A DNA stretch of 64,000 bases, from assembly GCA_015039365.1 (NCBI GenBank), contig WION01000166.1:1-64000 (forward strand), in the 5' to 3' direction. The notes beneath the pieces were generated by a model. The model did not search any database and was not told where the DNA came from. It saw nothing but the letters and a program-made list of their open reading frames with translations. Source of the DNA: Amanita rubescens. Lineage: Eukaryota; Basidiomycota; Agaricomycetes; Agaricales; Amanitaceae. Both the position numbers and the translations under genes were made by a program. Positions 22,455 to 32,278 of the stretch are shown here, piece by piece. The number at the start of each line of letters is the position of its first letter. The first letter of the stretch is position 1.

Positions 22455-23380
22455 TCAGCAAGGCCGTGATCCGGATCACCGAATGAACGGTTTCTGCTTG
22501 AAGTCCCAGTGATCACAGCCAAGATTCTCAGCCTATTCCTCGATCTCCGATATCGGACAGTAAGCCGTCTTTACCACGTATGTTAGCTGATATGATGATG
22601 TTCTCACAGCTTCATGACCTCGTTTTCTATGGGAAGCGCCCAAAGATATCAAACGCGTGATATAGCACACTTGGAACCTTTGATCAGGGAACGCCTTGAA
22701 TAGCAAGAACCGTACGGCCTGATAAACCCGTTAGTCGTCTGAACTTTCGTCAGTTGGAAATATTTATTAGTTTATTTTCTCAGGAACAACACCATAAGCT
22801 GGTTACTCGAGGTCGAAAAGAGCCACATCGGCGAACTATCGAGAACTTGGTGGTGTTTATACGTCTACGCTTGTACACAAAGTGGATCCATCGCGGCTGC
22901 AACAGAATCGATCGTGCTTTTTTGGACATTAACGACTGCATTGCATGATCTTGCTACGCGTGAAGAAGTCCATGCTGTCATAAACGAAGAAGGCTGAGAG
23001 AATCGGTGCAGACTCTATTCTCCGGCGAAAGACTATCTTTGATGGTCAGGTACGCAAGGAGCTTGAAGCGCGTGAGAGAGAAGGCAAATTTAAAGCTTGT
23101 GTGGTACATAATACCCACAAATGGATGTCAAGTACCTTTTGGACACAGGTCCCATGCATGGTATATCTCAGATTAACTTCATTAACTATCCACGGGACTG
23201 ATTGGGTTTGTCATCAATTCCGTAGTCTGACCTAGTTTTTTGCAACAAACGGTCAAAACGATGCTTGCGTAGATCATGTGGAATCACAGTGCTACATGAC
23301 ATGGCTGGGGACTGGATTCCCGCCAGGGTGGTCCTTTGGGTCTTTTTCAACGCCCAATCCTACCGCTGTTCCGCAGGCGG
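22455..23380 (+). pseudogene. Decayed P450 (exons 6-12 remnants)
   Basis: Pieces match successive exons of the intact P450s: GRDPDH and a QPRFSAY-type tail (exon 6); HLEPLIRERLE then a stop (exon 7); NNTISWLLEVEKSH (exon 8); LATREEVHAVINEEG then a stop (exon 9); FDGQVRKELEAREREGKFKA (exon 11); TTTTGGACACAGG...CCATGCATG before a lost haem loop (end of exon 11); and TTTTTTGCAACAAACG (exon 12). Many stops and indels are present and the early exons were not found. It is an old dead member of the array. Confidence 0.75.
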
Positions 23381-24175
23381 ACGTAGTCATATTTCCGAGT
23401 CCTCGGATCATTTGTATGTACTAGAGTCCTCTCGCCATGATAATATGATCTACTGGGACAGGCTAGGCTACAATAGGTGCGCTGATAGAAACGTGCCAGT
23501 GTGGTACATAGATCGGATTCATCGGAAACAGAATTGGATTGGTTCCTGCCAAGGCAATCTGAACTCTGGTTCATCGTCCTCCCGAAGGCAAAAGCATGTG
23601 ACATACATTAATACAACGCTTAAAGTTATCATAACAATGATAGACTCGCTTGGTTCCTGGCGCTGATTGGCAGTTTTCAATCCTTTGCGGTGGGTCGCTG
23701 CACTGACCCTTATTATTGCTCCATATCATGATGCTGATCACTCGCACAGTCACTGCTGCTAGGTCAAGATCCTGTGCCATTTCATCTCGAATTACAGCTC
23801 CGCATCCGATGACAACGGTTGGTCACGATCATCAGTGTGACCGCGTCCTTTTTCTCATTACACCGACTTTGCCATTGAACTTGAAGCGAACAATGACAAC
23901 TCAAGTCGCACCGTCAGTTTACGCCACGAGTTGACCGCGCGCACAATATGTATTGGAAGCTCAGCCACCTGCGTATGTGGCGGCTCCATAATTATTATTA
24001 TCATGCAGTGCTGTGACACCTTCACTTGACAGATGCCCATGTACGTCACCCCCCATTAAGAATAGTCAAAGAACGCTCTATGTGCCCCTGACAGAGATGG
24101 TATCATCTTATTGACACAGCACATGTTAGTACTTAATATCATGTGGGCGCTGCGCGGTTCAACTTCCTGAATCTC
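23381..24175. other. Intergenic stretch upstream of P450 gene 4
   Basis: Several short ORFs on both strands (for example 23265-23666) lack motifs or splice logic. Nothing else could be supported. Confidence 0.4.
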
Positions 24176-26155
24176 ATGAATTCGAACGTCGTCACTGCAC
24201 TCGTAACCCTCACCGTGGTTTACTTTGCCTCGTCTATTTGGAAAACAGTTGTTAACTACCGAAAGGTACGCTTAGTTCAAATGCAGATATGAACGTGGCG
24301 TTGACCTCGGGACCGTCGGCAGTTGAGCGCTATCCCGACCGCAGGGGGTTCTGGGTTATTCAGGTCGTACGTTAACGCTCTGAAGTTTGTTAAACATGGG
24401 AGGGAAATAGTGCAGGAGGGTTATGACAAAGTGAGTTGGCTCGTGCGTGTTTCTGGATTGAATGTCATTTTGACGGTGGACACGCGACAGTACCGCGAGT
24501 CATTATTCAAAGTTTCAATGCCAACACAATGGATGATCGTTGGTGCAAGTCCTCAATTGATCGATGACATACGACGAGCGCCCGAAGATCAACTTTCATT
24601 AAAAGACGCAACGGCGGAGATGTTTCACACCGATATCCTCCTTGGGCATGAACTGCACGAGGATGACTTCCACGTTGAGGTTATTAGGACTTATTTCGCG
24701 AAAAATCTTGCAGCACAGTTTAATGAGGTTGTGGATGAGATGAAGGTTTCGTTTGAGGAATTTGTGCCGACAAAAGGGGAGGAATGGACAACGCTTATTG
24801 CGTACAAGGCAAATTTGAGCATCGTGTGCAGGGTGCTCAATAGGTTCCTAATCGGGATGCCTCTATGTGAGTATCGCACGTCCCCTCATGCACATCCCAT
24901 CTCAAGGCTTTTACAAGGTCGTGATCCGGATTACAGAACGTTGAATGAACAATTTGCTGTTGACGCTCTTATGGCGGGCAACATACTCAATTTGTTTCCT
25001 ATTTTCATCAGATCGTGAGTACCCTTCGTTTGCTGGATGCGCAAAGTATACTAATTTTATCGTAGCATCGTCGTTTATTTCTTACGGAAAGTACCCAGAG
25101 GGATCCAACGCGGAATAAAGCACTTGGAGCCCTTAATCAAAGAGCGCCTTGAAAAGGAAGCGCAATACGGGGAGAATTGGCCTGGTAAACCGGTTAGTAG
25201 ATCCCTGATGTTCGTTGGCGTGATGTTGACCCTTGTAAGAATGACGCGATAAGCTGGTTATTGGAAGTCGGGAAGAAACCATATCAGCGGACTATCAAAG
25301 GCCTAACGATACGAATCTTGCTTATGAACTTTGCCGGTATCCATACTACGACAATGGTACGTGTAAAGTCTACGTTAAATTATTCATTCATAAATCAAGC
25401 GCGGTTTTAGCAATTTACACACGCGCTATATCATCTGGCTGCTCATCCAGAATACGTGCAGCCAATGCGTGAAGAAGTCGAAGCAGCGATACGCGAAGAT
25501 GGGTGGACCAAATCCGCCATCGACAAGCTACGAAAAGTGGACAGTTTCTTGAGAGAGTCGCAACGGATGCACGGAAGTGGACTATGTATGCATCCCCCTC
25601 TTCCCTTCTTCTATGGACCTCGACTTATGTCTCTCTCAGTTAGCATGCATCGTAAAGTAATGAAAAAATTTACGTTCTCTAACGGGGTGACGATACCTAC
25701 TGGTTATTTGGTTTCTGCTCCACAAACAAGCGTGCATTATGATCCGGTTCGTGGTCCGTCTCATGCTTCATGTCGAGATCATTGATGTAAGCCTGCAGGA
25801 CAATTATCCGGACCCCGACGTCTTTGATGGGTTTAGATATGCAAGAATGCGCGAGAAAGAAGGCGAAGGTGCAAAACACGTCATGATGACTCCTACGCTT
25901 AATTATCTTCCTTTTGGCCATGGCCGCTCTGCGTGGTACGGATACTTTATCTTCTGGTCCCGGAGAACGACTGAATCTCTTTATAGCCCAGGTAGATTCT
26001 TCGCAGCATCAGAAATCAAGTTGCTGCTTGCGCACGTGCTGTTGAATTATGATATGAAGCTAGCTGATTGTCGTGGACAGCCAGCAGATTGGTGGTTTGG
26101 CTTTCATTCAATGCCAGATCCTACGGTGGAGGTGATGTTCCGAAAAAGGACGTGA
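24176..26155 (+). CDS. Cytochrome P450, gene 4, lacking two introns
   Basis: Ten exons: 24176-24265, 24323-24430, 24491-24866, 24918-25014, 25066-25192, 25240-25356, 25411-25585, 25640-25746, 25799-25935, 25987-26155; 1503 nt, 500 aa. It starts MNSNVVTALVTLTVVYFASS. Landmarks: NDAISWLLEVGKKPYQ, I-helix NFAGIHTTTM, K-helix ESQR, NYPDPDVFDGFRYA and the haem loop FGHGRSA|CPGRFFA, cysteine codon split by the last intron. The large third exon (376 nt) equals exons 3, 4 and 5 of gene 1 added together (129+163+84), so two introns are missing exactly at 24619/24620 and 24782/24783. Product: a microsomal monooxygenase; substrate unknown. Confidence 0.9.
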
Positions 26156-27689
26156 TGTTCTAGTGCGCGAGATGATATATGACGTTCCACAATTTCATTG
26201 CGAAGAGAAGGCGCCCAGGTCTCCTGATTCCATATTATTACCCTCCTTACGTTCCCGCGGTTCAATTTCATGCTTAGCAGTGCGCTACTATTTATTTGAA
26301 CAAATGCGAGTGTGGTTGGTTTACGTGGCATGGGAACTCGGGGGTCCGATACATCCCAGACCCGGAACACCGTCTACTTTAAGAACCACTGTCAGATTCC
26401 ATCATTCATAAGCCTTGCGGCGGTAACAAGAGTCAACAGCAAATTGCGCTGAGCAGCACATCCTGGCTGGATCTCATCAAGAACGTATTTGCATGCGAAT
26501 ACCGTGTTTGTGATATGTACTACATGATTTCCTCCTCTCATATTACATAACGTTTTGTGCCAGAAGTTATTGCCCTCAAATGATCCGCTTCGTCGACGAA
26601 TCGTCCTCGTATACTATGTGTCTCGTGGCTTGATCATTGATCCTTACTCTTCCAAGGTTTATGATCTCAAGATACGTTGGGTAGATCGATGTGCGGTGAC
26701 ATGTGTTGTCAAGCGTAGTGATGTCTTGCGCAAGGGTGAGCGTTGGCGTACGTGGGTAGATTGCGACGCGGCTGTTCAAGCAGCCATGAGCAGATGAGTG
26801 CAAACAGCACACGGCCGTCCCGCTGATCTGGTCAGTTCAAGCTCCGACCTCCCGATAAGTCGGGCAGGGTTGCCTATGTTTCTCTGCTCGCCCCAAATGG
26901 ATCCTATTTGATTGACAGTCAATGCCAAAGCAGAAGGGGAAGGAAAACGTACCAATCATCGACATGTCTATATCAACTTCCTATATCAACACCTGGAATG
27001 TTACGGGCCTCTCTATCCGAGAGGTACCCCATTGCTCGTTCCAGTATATACGGTCCGTCATGGGGGTCGATGAAATGCACGTGCTGTGTTGGGAGGAGAG
27101 ACTTGAATAGTGGAAAGTCGGATACAGCAACCCCAGAAATGCATGATCTGGCACAAGTAGAGGCAGCCGCAAGGACCCCTGTTACAAACATGCAAGGAGT
27201 CCTCATCGAGACACGAGTTGAGAGTGCTCCTTCATGGATTCGCTGGGATGAAGCTCGTCATCGTCGGGGTAGTGGCTCTTCAACGTCGCGCTGGTCGTAA
27301 CATATATAGGCCCCGGAATATAAAGCACAGCGTGCCGTTGTTGTAAGTGAGGATGTGTAAGCGTCATTGTATCCTGCGAGTTGGTGGGAATGCTTGGAGT
27401 CATTTGAATCCCCGCAATGATCGCCCGTGATCGCCACCTTTCAAATGGCATTTGTGAAATTAACCCTTACGCCCGCCTGCGTGGCAAAACCCGCAACAAG
27501 GAGTCCTGTGATGAAGCATAGCCATTTGTCCATTAAGACCGATTGAAAATACACATGTAAAAAATAGTATGTTTAAAAGTTGTTTCTCGTTTTCCATCGT
27601 GCCTGCGCACCGCATGTTATTGATTTTCTTTTTCGTTTAGTGGTTACATAGACTGTAAGTGAAAGAAAGAAGAAGAAAAAAAGAGGAAA
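26156..27689. other. Intergenic stretch, nothing recognised
   Basis: Short ORFs on both strands (26555-26797 plus, 26908-27300 plus, 27203-27451 minus) overlap one another and have no recognisable domain or exon logic. The stretch near 27655-27690 is a purine run. Confidence 0.4.
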
Positions 27690-29224
27690 GTTTAATCCAG
27701 GTTCATGTCATCGACGACTTGATGTTTGTTGGCACTTTTCTTCCCCGATGTCTTGGCTTGTTTCACAGAGGAGTTAACGGATGGCCGAACTGAGGTACTT
27801 GGCGTCGTAAAAGATACAAGGCCACTTGCAGATGAAGCCTCTTCATGACCCTGTTGTTCCACAGGAGAGGCAATCTCGGGATGGCTACTATTCGAGAATG
27901 GAGGTGTGGTAGGTGAAGCGTTACTCGAGGATGCAGTTGTGGATGACTTTCAGACCAAGCATGAGCTTACGAATGTGAACAAGACGGAGAAAATATATTA
28001 CCTCGGAAATCCGCTGCTGCTCATCTACAGGGGGTCCATTGTCGAAATGTTTCAAGAGTCCTCGTTACTGTCGGATTTTTGCCCCTCCTCGTTCCTCGTG
28101 TAGTCATCGATAGAAAGACGTATTGAACGGGTGTCAATGGGCTCATACGAAGGCATGAGTACTTTAATCCTGTCCGCGTAAATCTGATAAAACTGACTGG
28201 CATGAACATCGTGGGGAGAAGAGAAAGGAAACATACATACCTTTTTCTGTGAATAACTTGCAGTAATTGAATATGTACATAAAGATATTCTCATGAGGAC
28301 AACCGTGCCTGTTCGCAGTTTATCGTATTCAAGCCACGGCGGCGTAAGTTTTCCTTCTTCGTCGACAATATACCTTTGGACTAGTTTAGCCAAGGTATGG
28401 TTGAACAGAGCACCACCGTAATCGGAAAGAAAGCGAGGATCATAGGTGTCGTGACGGGCAGCGACATCCTGGGTTGAATCGATCACAGCAGGGGCAGACA
28501 CCATAATTCTTGGTTGCTTTACGTTTCGCGATCATCTCTTCGATCCAGATGACGTGGAAGAGGAAGACGGTACAACATATTTGGGACCCATGTAGACACA
28601 CATCAAATCCGATGCCTTTTCGAGATTTGAAGGGCGTAACCATTCCACCGCCTCAACGTTCTGAAGAGGATGCGTAAGCGTTAGAAAGGTCATCAAAAGT
28701 CTAAAGCACCTGATTGTTTTCCAGCTCTAGTTGTTCATCATCAACGCGAATGGAGTTCAGGACGGTTAGTTGATAGTCCCACAAGTACATAAGATCCCTC
28801 GGAGCGTCAGTGGGAACTTTAAGCATAAACACGTCCTTGACTCGGGTGTCGTCGCTGATGAGATTATAGTTCTAATTGAGTCCAAAATTAACATCACAGT
28901 CCGACGGCTGACGGAGAAAAGAAGTAGACGAACGGAATGACGTGCCAATGGGCTTACCATGGATGGTTATCGTCGTCCCAATATTCAAGCTCGTTTGAAT
29001 AGCATACGAAACGAGTGGCATTCATGCTCGGATACTCGGTTGAAAGAAAAGATCAAAGGTTTATTTGAAAAAGAGATCCCAGGGACGTCGATAACGTGCT
29101 TAAAAATGTAGCTGACCATCTCGTCAGACGAGAGTGGGTACGCGTGGCATTGTACGAGAAAATGTGTATCGCACATCACATGATTTACATGCAAATGTAG
29201 GTCCGTGTGCAGTGGCAGCAGCAT
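27690..29224 (-). pseudogene. Uncharacterised agaricomycete gene, interrupted by a stop and a transposon
   Basis: A minus-strand multi-exon gene. Readable segments are MNATRFVCYSNELEYWDDDN, NLISDDTRVKDVFMLKVPTD, NVEAVEWLRPSNLEKASDLM then CVYMGPKYVVPSSSSTSSGS, and PAVIDSTQDVAARHDTYDPR...YGGALFNHTLAKLVQRYIVD. A Ser/Thr-rich tail ends VVDDMNLD at 27690. This fits an agaricomycete family of unknown function, from memory. An in-frame TGA at 28532-28534 lies between SGSKR and SRNVKQPRIM with the frame kept on both sides, as a CGA to TGA change would leave. The 5' end coincides with the target duplication of the Ulp1-hAT element (29217-29224). It may therefore be a recent pseudogene; intron joins are approximate. 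Confidence 0.5.
29217..29224. repeat. Target-site duplication, left (AGCAGCAT)
   Basis: Eight bases, identical to 41444-41451. They flank the outer hAT-type element; 8-bp duplications are the hAT hallmark. Confidence 0.88.
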
Positions 29225-29854
29225 TAGGGCTGCGGGAAAAACCTCCGCTGCCTAATTCCCCGGTAATGTACCAGTGAGACCAGAACCGATGAGTTTTTCC
29301 CCTGTTACTTACGGGTAAATTACCTCCACGGGATCATGCACGTGACCAAAAATCGCCATGTTTTCCCAAAAAATTTCCGCCGTGTGGGTAACGGAAGAGA
29401 AGAGAAATACATGTTAGATATTTAGGTAGAAGTTGTTATCTATGATACCCTCTTGTTGTGGTGAGATAGCAAGCGTGGCTGACTTGTTCTCTGTAGTTAA
29501 TTTTTTGGCCGGCCGAGTATCAGATAGAATCCCGCTCAGGAGTTTGCAGTCGAAATCGATCAGCGAACTCGTTCGCGCCTCGAGTGCAACTTCCGGAGAT
29601 ACCTCAGCCTCATTCCCATCTCCAGGTTTGTCATCCAACCAGCTATCATCTTCCTCGTCCTTGTTCTCGCGCAATTTTTCATTTAACTTCTTTCGGGCAT
29701 CAATGTAAAGCATTCTCGGGACTGGAAGAGAGTTTGCCCGCGCCTGAGGACTGGTTGAGCACGAAAGATTCAAGATAGGCATTGTACACCGAGAACGTAC
29801 TTTCTGTTCCGTTTGATAATATTGTCGTATTTTGGTCATATTTACCATTGAGCT

Positions 29855-31710
29855 CATCAGGTTTTCGGCCATTTCCGCTCGGGCCGCTTAACGCTCGGCC
29901 AAACAACGCCTTGGCCACTCCGCTCCGGCGACGCCAGCTTTGATCGCTCGCGCTCTGGCGACGTCAGCTCTACCCTCTCTAGCTCTGGCCACCACCGCTC
30001 TCACCGCTCTCGCTCGGGGACTCCAATGCCGCACGCTTTTGATGGTGAGCATTATCTCCCACCCCTTCATTTACTGCTGACGTCCCTAATCACTTGGCAG
30101 CCAACGCCACACTCCTCTCTGCTGCTCTCCTTCGCTGCCGACGCCCGCATGCCACTCCTACTGCCACGCCCAGTGCTCCAATCCGCAATGAACGACAGCT
30201 CACTGTTCCCACCATTGCTAAGTCCTCAACGCCCATATCATCCCAGGCCTTCCACGCCCGCTGATTCCGGCCGCCTATGCCCCTACCATCCGCCTAAAGG
30301 TAAGCGATAACACACATACACGCGATAAAATTACAATAATGGATCCTCTGTGAAGCGTGTGGGATGATCAGATGCATATGCCTCATCGTACAACCTCGAG
30401 TCGGAAATGTACCATCCGCTCCTCAAGAGTGACGTAGAAAAGAGCTCGTTCAGGGTCTCGACGCGGCAAATGCACGGCCACAAGGAGGGTAGGATATTAT
30501 GAGCGTGACAGACAGTCATACTCGGAGAACAGGTCAGCAAAGTCGTGCAAATGCGAGGGAATATCGAAGAGTTGAAGCTGGGTCCCAGAGTCATAGAACA
30601 GTCAGCGACTGAGGGAGAACAGAGCTCGCTGCGGTCTGTGTTTATTTATTTTTTTCAAGGTAGATTTCCCTCCTTTCCGGCAGATATATGCTGCAATTGC
30701 TCACACCAGCATCCCGCAGTCAGATCGAAATGGAAGATGTGGGTGAGATGAACGAGTTTCGGGGAAATGTACCAACAAATCTACCGTATACTCGTAGTTG
30801 CCAGGACTTGTGCGAAATTTATTAGTGTGTGCAAATACCACCAAACAAATGGAATGATGACATCACCCGTCAGCGCGGCTTGAGCCATGCTCATCCTTTC
30901 CCTCTCCTCCCATCTCCTCCATACAACTTTCCTCCAAAACCAATCCACCGACCCGCCAATAGCCGATAGGCACAATATAACGAGAAAACGGTGCGTAGTA
31001 ACGATGCGAACCGGTTGCGAATCTCAGTCCTCTACTCACGTTGCAGCAAATACGTCGTTGCCTGATTAATGTTTAATTATCAAGGGGCAAGAATAGGATG
31101 AATCTCAGCCGTTTCGCTGTCAGCCACGCTTAGGTGAGTACGGGCTAAACTTCACTGCGTTCTCACCTGCTGAATCGTCGGAGATGCATTCCCAACTCTC
31201 AGAACGTCCGTATCAACGGTCGGGATTGCATGTACGTATTTCAATCTCACTATATGCGCCATTTTCACTTTCTGTGCGTCCCATTATGTTCACCCCATCG
31301 CAGTCACCGCTTGCAACAACCATTCGCCATCCAAGTCCCTCGCTCTCGAACGCTTTCAGTCACCCTCAACAACCACTCTGCTTTCTCGCAAAGATTCCAA
31401 ATCGTTACCATGCTACTTCACAATCTTTCTCTTTCCCATACACGTCGCATTGCTTCTCATGTTTTTGTGACCGCTACTGTAATACAACGCTGGGCAATAA
31501 AATTTATTTTTTGAACTATTTTGAACTGCTTTGCTAAGCCACGAAACCACTCTCAGAGCGGGTTGAAGTACTCTCAGAGCGGGAAAATCGACTCTCAGAG
31601 CGATGTACCTCGCCTAAAAAAGTGGTGAGGTGCTCTGACCGCTCTGACCGCTCTGGCTGCTCTGGAAAGCGCCGAGAGTGGCCAGAGCAGAACATGCCGA
31701 AAACCTGATG
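29855..31710. mobile_element. 1.86-kb TIR element of unassigned superfamily
   Basis: Both ends read CATCAGGTTTTCGGC (perfect 15-bp inverted repeats), followed by weaker matches up to GCTC-GGCC. It is flanked by CT (or GCT if the last base is shared), so the target duplication is 2-3 bp. Excision joins ...RANMMVS to SMVNMTKIRQYYQTE in the outer transposase with the spacing expected for hAT C-termini. Subterminal regions are rich in CGCTCTG(A/G)C repeats, and three 21-bp tandem repeats lie near the right end. No transposase is recognisable inside, so it is probably non-autonomous. A 2-3 bp duplication plus subterminal repeats hints at a CACTA or Harbinger-like group, but the ends are not diagnostic. 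Confidence 0.7.
31549..31612. repeat. Three 21-bp tandem repeats (ACTCTCAGAGCG...)
   Basis: Units begin at 31549, 31570 and 31591, each with ACTCTCAGAGCG plus a variable tail. The core CTCTCAGAGC is nearly palindromic. They are followed by GCTCTGACC repeats (31631-31660). This looks like a subterminal transposase-binding region. Confidence 0.7.
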
Positions 31711-32278
31711 CTGACCATCATGTTGGCACGGAGAGGCGATGTAAGCCAGGTAAAAGATGAGACAGTCCGTTCTTCAGGCATGGAATTGACTCGAACTGCG
31801 AATATTTTGCGAGCCAAAACCTAATAAGCGCTTGTTACTAGTACCGTTTTAGACGAGCGAAACTACTAGTAAACTCACCGGTAAAATTTTCGCAAACTCT
31901 GTTCCCTCAATACTAGCCCACCAATGAAGGGGAGATTGACTATCCTCTATTACCGTGTCGTAGGGGTACTGTTGCCGGGCATATCTCTGAAATTCCGTCA
32001 AAAACATCTTTGAAAAATCCGTTCCGCGATTCTTCCACAAAATGAGGCTGGCTTTAGATCCATGGTTAATCTTAGGCATGTGCACGGGTAACCCGCGGGT
32101 AAGTCATGTGTTACCCCGACCCGTACCCGTAAAAACCCGTACCCGTTGACCCGCGGGTTAGAGCGCTACGGGTTGCGCGGGTGCGGGTGCGGGTGCGGGT
32201 AATGGACGGGTTTGCTGGTATATTTAGTGTATTTCACTATAACTATTTACAGGTATGGAGTAGTATTACTATATTTCA

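Noticed and set aside
24323..25018. A 231-codon ORF as a separate single-exon gene
   Set aside because: It is exons 2-4 of P450 gene 4 read through introns; long only because two introns are missing.
29225..29240. TTAGGG at the transposon edge as telomeric repeat
   Set aside because: A single occurrence that is explained by the inverted end of the hAT element plus the last base of its target copy.
29930..30070. Arg/Ala-rich minus-strand ORF
   Set aside because: Encoded by CGCTCTGGC subterminal repeats of the TIR element, not a protein gene.
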